A stretch of DNA of 64,000 nucleotides, from the NCBI GenBank assembly GCA_963277665.1, contig OY728130.1:1362872393-1362936392 (forward strand), written 5' to 3'. Within the stretch, counting starts at the first letter, position 1. The number at the start of each line of letters is the position of its first letter. Positions 58,101 to 64,000 of this stretch are shown here, in pieces. The DNA is from Viscum album. Lineage: Eukaryota; Streptophyta; Magnoliopsida; Santalales; Viscaceae. Below the pieces are notes generated by a model. The model was not told the origin of the DNA and ran no database searches. It saw only the letters and a program-made list of their open reading frames with translations. A program made the translations under genes and the position numbers.

Positions 58101-60956
58101 TCCCATTGGAGCATAAAATTTCACTATTGAAAGAAGAGCTGGACTGCATCATTGAATGTCCTTAAAATAATTAGGAGTGTCCCACTTATATCATAACTTT
58201 TCCTATAGTTTCATAAATGGTGGAGGGTGATAATGATTTTTAGGTAATTATTTACCCTCATGAAAAGACAATATAGGTTAATTTGAACTGAACTACTTCT
58301 AACCCTAAGCACATTAACAGATTTATTGGGGATTTAAACTATCACTATGGGGATAAATTAAGTGTTATTAAAAAATTTACCCTCATGGAAATAAAATCTA
58401 AGTCAATATTGGATTAATATTATAATTCAGCATGACTCATCCATACATTAGATGTTCCCAAAATTTAATTAAAACTTGTACATCAGATAGAATTACATAT
58501 ACATCAATGGTACCTGGTATATATGTATAATGACATAAAATAACTATCTATAAAAATAATGAAAATAGAACATATAAGTATTTTATAAATATAAAACATG
58601 ATATACATAGGAAAAAAATAAGAAAAATTGACCCAAAGATAATATAACCTAATAAAATAGAAATATTTCAAACACTCCTTTAGAAAAATCTAGCCTCCTA
58701 CTTTCCAAAATTCATGGATTACTAACCTTTATAATGAGAAAAAATTTCCAATAAACATTAAATAATCTTAATAACTATCAATTTTTTCCCATACCTGAAA
58801 TACAACAGGTTAAGTTCCATGACCCCCAAATTATACATGATAGGTGTCAATATAATGATCTAGTAGGCACAACAAAAGATCATAACTCTAATATAAAATA
58901 ATTAGGTGTATGTATAATAATTTTTCTTATACATTTATATATTTAATAATAAATCAATTACCACATTCAATAAAACAACATGTTATAACTAATAAGTAAG
59001 ATATATAAAATTAGTAATAATAATAACAGATAACTTTTATGCCACTAGGAAGGTCCAAACATGTGTATAACAAATTTGATCATAGCTCAAAATTATATAA
59101 GAGGTTATATATTATTCAAGGAACTATTACCCAAGAAAGAGTAAGGTGGAATGAGTCAGGGTACCATGATACCATCCCTTAAAAATTCAGGGTATCTGAA
59201 TACCCATCCTATATAGAATTAGGTTATCTAAAAACTTATCTTATCTTTAATATCATCTTCATCACCTATTTAAAAAGTCATAATAGTATATCCAAGAAAA
59301 TAGAAATAAAAAATGGGAATAACAAAATATGTCATGGAAATCATTCTTAATATCCGGTGGAACCTACAATGACACTTCATAACTACAAAAAAAATATACA
59401 ATATACAACAACACCAATGCTTCAAATATTCAACATTACACATAGAATAATTAAATTATGAAATATTATCAAGAAACACATAAGTTAGCCAATATGTATT
59501 TCATAATAATGATATAAAAAATTGAAAACACATATAAATATATATTACATGTTGATAACATTCATAAATATATAAATAAAGTACACCAATACATAACAGC
59601 CTACATTTCATGGAAGGATAACCATTTAACAATTTTTAGTTTAATGAAATTAACTTGAACAAAGGGAAAAGTCTTATAATAAACTCAACATAAAGATTAT
59701 TTCACATTATACAAAAATATAAAAATATATTAAAAATTTACCTTATAAAAGAAGGCTCTAAGTAGAAACTAAAATAAAGAAAAGTAAGAAATTTCTAGGA
59801 GACACACTTTATTAAATCTAAGGAAAACCCCAATTCACTTTTAAAAAAATCAATAATATAGAAATTAATAATATATGTGTATGATATAATAAATTGATTA
59901 TAGGTGATTTACATTATAAAAATATAAAAAAATCATAATCAATATATAACCAAAGGTTATAGAATAGAATAACACCTTGACCCACTCATCCTTACCTAGT
60001 TCACCATTTAGTTTATCCATTCCCAAAAAAATTGGTTTTATACATTGAACAATGTTTATATTAATAAGTAATTTATTTAGTTTATAACAATAATAAATTA
60101 TTTTAATAATTTAATATATGGTAAGGAATCTAAGAGGGAATACCTAGAAAAGTTAAAGTAATAAAATTAATGATTAAAAATAAAACAATTTGCGCTCAAC
60201 ATTTTATCAAAGTAAATGAAACTAGTTCTTATAAAACTTATTCATTGTATAGAATCAATACCAAGATCTTAAATTTATCAAACAAAACATGATTGATGTT
60301 AATACCATTAAATTTTTATTAAGAACCAATTATGATTCATTAAGTGTTTACATGGTGTAATGATATATGTAAAAATCATTAAATTTATTTTTATTAACCC
60401 AAAATAAAGGTTAAAGAAAAATTCCCCATCACTTCATTTCAAATAAAAAAATTATAATAAACATGACATAATCTAATATAAATGCTATTTATATCAAATA
60501 AAAAAAATCCATCTCATTAAAAATTCTAATCATGGAATATATCAATGAAATCTTACTGAAAAATAAAATTCATGTGACAATATTCTAGTTTCAGTAGGGT
60601 AATAAATGAAAAAATTATACATGATTCATAAATAAATAAATAAATAATATATTCAATGGTAATCAAGAATTTACTTATCCCAATGATTCATATGATAACA
60701 TAATAGATAAAATAAAAAATTTATAATAATAAACATAATATTATTGGAGTCTCTCGTTTCCACTTTAATTATTTTATGTTTTGGAAATTAAAATATATAA
60801 TATTTAATAATTTATTTTTTGATAATTATAATTCAATAGTTTATTTAAATTTACTAAAATTATTTTTTGTAATTTTTATTTAATTTTTCATTATTTATTC
60901 TTGTTATTATTATTATTCTTCTTAATTATTTTTTGTTTAATTCTTGTTAAAAATTT
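58101..60956. other. AT-rich DNA, no recognised feature
   Basis: No protein motif, repeat pair or element terminus could be supported. The rest of a copia pol would be expected here if the gag relic belonged to a full element, but it is not readable. Confidence 0.4.
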
Positions 60957-61748
60957 ACCTCTAAAAAAACAGACTATAGACAAGAAACTATAGCCACAGT
61001 CTTCTAAAACTATGGCTATAGGTATTTTTTCCAAGGTTATAGCTATATTTTTTATAGAACAGTGGCTATAGAGGAAGTGTACAGACACATTTTTCTTAAA
61101 CCAATGTTATATATAGTTTTTTCCAATTTTATATCCACGGTTCTCTAAAATCATGGCTATAGCCTATACCTATAGCCATGATTTGGGTAAACCATGAATA
61201 AAGATTTATGGCGTAAGCATGAGAAAAAATTTGTGTGGGGATATGTTGGGAAGACCTATTTCCATGGTTTTTTTATATTACCATAGTTTTTAAAGATATA
61301 TATAACAAAATGTATATTTATATATCATACTTTTAGTTTATTTTAGTGGTAATGAGTTCGGTTACCCATAGAGGAGGTATGGAAATCGAATAACAAAGGA
61401 GGTAATTTATTTTACCCATATAGCCACAGTTTACAAGGGATATATCCACAGTTTTCCACCATGTAAATAGAGCCTATAGTCATAGTGTAAATTGTGTCTA
61501 TATCCCTATAGCCACAGTAGACAACCGAGAGGTCTATTGCCACAGTTGAAAAAAATGTGTCTATAGGTACCATTACTATGTTGGAAACCATGTTAACATC
61601 CCATTAAAACCATAAAAATGTCCTTTTGTTATAGCCACACTAATAGGAGCCTCGTTCTATTGGAGCCATGGAAATAGCTTATAGCCACATTTTTTACCCC
61701 TATAGCCACAGTTTTGGACCATGGATATATCCAAATTTTCTACTTGTG
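60957..61748. mobile_element. Non-autonomous CACTA-like element with TATAGCCACAG repeats
   Basis: About 790 bp crowded with subterminal motifs CTATAGCCACAGTTT and the inverse AAAACTRTGGCTATAG (at least a dozen, both orientations). The right end, read inward, is CACAAGTAGAAAATTTGG, like the CACTAGTAGAAAA ends of plant CACTA elements. The left end at 60,957 (ACCTCTAAAAAAACAG) is a decayed version of it. The 3-bp flanks TTT and ATT agree at two positions. No transposase frame is inside, so it would depend on a TNP2 source such as the one relic at 12,690-13,700. Confidence 0.65.
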
Positions 61749-61799
61749 ATTAGTTTTTTAAGTAATATAATTACATATACATTGAATTAAGTATATTTT

Positions 61800-62215
61800 T
61801 TTACCCTAACATGTGATTTTTAGTATTTTAATTACCCTTACATTAGTTCCCGTGTACCCTTACACATGTCTTAAAATTTTTTGGTTACCTTTACATAATT
61901 TTTGGTTTACCTTTGCACAATGCATAGAAATTGGGTGTTAACCTTATGTAGTATATATATAATATTATATTATTCTTTTGAATCATTTTCTTTACCTTAA
62001 TGTTGTTTATGTTTACCTTTACACATCTCCTTGTTACCTTTACATAGTGTATGGACAATGAAGCTTACCTTTACGCAACATGTTTTAATTAAGTTCTACC
62101 CTTACGTAGCACATGTTTAACCTTAATAAATGTATGATAAATTCATTATGCATTTATGTATCTCATTATACATACATGTTTCCTTTACAAATTCATAAAT
62201 CTTACCATTACATAA
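61800..62215 (+). repeat. Cluster of ~13 TTACCYTTACACA motifs
   Basis: Copies at about 61,801, 61,831, 61,853, 61,884, 61,904, 61,937, 61,992, 62,014, 62,033, 62,063, 62,095, 62,119 and 62,202, all in the same orientation with irregular 15-80-bp spacing. Typical forms are TTACCTTTACATA, TACCCTTACACAT and TTACCTTTACGCA. It begins about 50 bp after the CACTA-like element. This looks like a multi-site protein-binding or subterminal region rather than a true tandem repeat. Confidence 0.65.
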
Positions 62216-62940
62216 ATCTGGTTTTCCAGTTTGCTTTATTTTCGTGATTTTATTGATATATTGATTATTATACATGTTTTCAACAAGTGGTTAAATTTTC
62301 TTAATCAATCAATAAATTATTATTTATAATATAGAACCTATGAGAAGAGTTTATAAATTTTTAACACATTTTTATAAAGATTAACTATGTTATTAATTCA
62401 CACATATGTATATATTATAAAACTCAAAAAAACAATTTTATTATTTTGAGTTGATTTTTTTATTTCTAAATTCACGTTTATGTATAATGAAGTTATTAAA
62501 AAATTTATAGTTTTAATTAAATATTTTTATATTTTCATATTATTTCATTTATAATGTGGATGGAAATTTGAAATTCAAATTTTCAATATTTTAGTTTAAA
62601 TCTCTGTGAGATTTGTGTATTATCTTTGACCTATTATTTTTAAATTTTTTGAACTTTCTAATGAGTTTTTTAAATAAGATTGATCTGGTAAAATGATATT
62701 AAATTAAAATTATAGTATTATAAATAATATAATTGCATCCTTATCTATAATATTGATAATTCTAGAGTATTATTATACCATTTTTAAGTTTATCTGCTTG
62801 GTGATTTCTTTGGCGTGTTGAGTTAATTATATTTAAAGGGGTCGAGAAGGCTTGAAAAAAAGATGGTCTAAGTACACTAAACATGGACGTATTAAAATAT
62901 GAAACCCCAAAAGTATTATAGAACATTAAAAAGGATTTTA
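62216..62940. other. AT-rich DNA, no recognised feature
   Basis: No repeat or coding evidence. Confidence 0.4.
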
Positions 62941-62944
62941 AGCC

Positions 62945-62953
62945 TATAAATAG
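62945..62953 (+). promoter_or_regulatory. TATA box, promoter of an LTR or lost gene
   Basis: TATAAATAG, a strong plant TATA match. About 35 bp later comes an A/C-rich leader (CCACAGCACAATAACAATTT) and a pyrimidine-rich stretch typical of plant transcript starts. The first ATG (63,057) opens only a short frame. Copia LTRs often have this arrangement, so it may be the R region of an LTR running to the right. Confidence 0.4.
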
Positions 62954-64000
62954 ATACCTTGTTGGCCTTTTAAATCCACAGCACAATAACAATTTCCTCA
63001 TCCAATCACCAACGTGCTAAATTTCTCTTAGATCATCGAATATTTTCAAGATCACAATGATTTATCTTTCTAAATATTCTTTCCTATCTCAAGATAATGT
63101 AAAAAAATTTATATCTTACTCACTCACATTACATTATCAATCTCTCCTAGTGTTTTATTGTATTCTTTGGAATATTATAGACCAACCTACAAAGACCCTC
63201 TTTCTCTTCTTTCTTCTATTTTTTGTTGTTTACTAACATTAAAGTAAGAAATCATGGCTTTCTTTATGTTTATTTTAAATATTAATGAGACCACTTCGTT
63301 TGTGTATTCTAGATTCTAAATTAAAGATATGGTGTCTATTGTATCTTGTTTCTTAATAAAATTTGAAAATAAATGAATGGTTTTTATATTATGGATATCA
63401 TTAAAGAAAAGGGGCAAAAACATTAAATCCTCAATCAATTGATGTGGGAGATATAAGGTTAACTTTGGTACTATTTATGAATTTTCTTACTAAATATATG
63501 GTACTATTAATTTTTTACATTTTCAATTATTTATCACTTTCAATAATTATTTTATTAAATTATTTAATCCATCAATTAACACTTAAATCCCTGAATGTTT
63601 TTCATTTTTTGAATCACTAAAATGTTATTTTTCTACTCATTTAATATAATCACACATCATTTTACTATTACATTTATTTTATTATATTTAATTTGTACAC
63701 TTTAAAACTTTTATTCTTTTAATTTTATATTTAAAAGCTTCTAATTTTTTTATTATTTTATAAATAAGTTTTTAAAATTGGATTCTTTTAATTTTACATT
63801 AATTTTTTAAAGGACATTCAACCCCACTTTTTCTATTTTACATATCTCTGAAATATATCTGGTATTAGAGGAGTTTTTAATTTCTTAATTTATTTATTTT
63901 AAAAATATTTTAAAGTCTTTATATTCAAAAAAATTAATCGGTTTTTTAAATAATGATCTCTTTTTTAAATGTATTATTTAAAAAACCATGGTGGTCTTGA
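62954..64000. other. AT-rich DNA to window end, no recognised feature
   Basis: Apart from the leader-like stretch after the TATA box, nothing could be supported. The minus-strand frame at 62,762-63,001 overlaps the promoter-like region and is likely fortuitous. Confidence 0.4.

Noticed and set aside
59162..59174. ACCATGATACCA resembling a reversed primer-binding site
   Set aside because: Matches only the first eight bases of the initiator-Met site, and no LTR end with CA adjoins it.
1..64000. Intact host protein-coding genes
   Set aside because: No multi-exon coding pattern or known plant protein was recognised; protein similarity found is all transposon-derived.

Overview
This is repeat-dominated, AT-rich nuclear DNA from a plant, most likely a flowering plant with a large genome. 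The evidence is relics of plant-type Ty3 (Del/Tekay-like chromovirus) and Ty1/copia retrotransposons, CACTA transposon sequence (including a TNP2 transposase relic), LTRs that begin TGTAACACCCC or decayed forms of it, and primer-binding sites resembling the initiator-Met tRNA. I found no intact host gene, tRNA, rRNA or CRISPR array. Nearly all open frames are under 100 codons and look like chance frames or fragments of decayed elements. Almost every element carries stops and frameshifts, so the window looks like old heterochromatin.

Layout. 1-1,495: a CpG-rich, GC-rich block and an LTR-like segment ending at a TG terminus (minus strand). 1,496-7,620: minus-strand Ty3 element A (5' LTR 3,705-7,620, PBS, gag relic). 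7,621-10,485: minus-strand Ty3 element B (gag, protease, RT, RNase H), cut within RNase H by the LTR of A. 10,490-12,650: non-coding, probably B leader/LTR. 12,690-13,700: minus-strand CACTA TNP2 transposase relic. 14,215-15,830: AT-rich tandem repeats and TA microsatellites. 16,329-43,877: minus-strand LTR element C, with an LTR copy at each end. Inside C, at 19,377-40,100, sits giant element G with about 4.9-kb LTRs and a 10.9-kb internal region full of diverged tandem arrays. 43,878-48,980: minus-strand element D (partial 3' LTR, 1.5-kb internal part, PBS, 5' LTR), interrupted by C. 51,146-54,879: a 3.7-kb solo LTR (E, plus strand) of the same family as A, flanked by a near-perfect 5-bp target duplication. 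56,520-58,100: copia-type gag relic. 60,957-61,748: non-autonomous CACTA-like element with many subterminal repeats. 61,800-62,215: a cluster of TTACCTTTACA motifs. 62,945: a good TATA box of unknown ownership.

How the parts fit. The order of insertion can be read from interruptions: G lies in C, C lies in the 3' LTR of D, and A lies in B. The most unusual object is G. Its LTRs are very long, differ at roughly a quarter or more of positions by eye, keep a TATA box and a poly-C tract at matching offsets, and share diverged repeat units with the internal region. No gag or pol domain could be recognised in it. All protein calls were made by reading translations against remembered family motifs. 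No database search was run, so boundaries of decayed elements are approximate.
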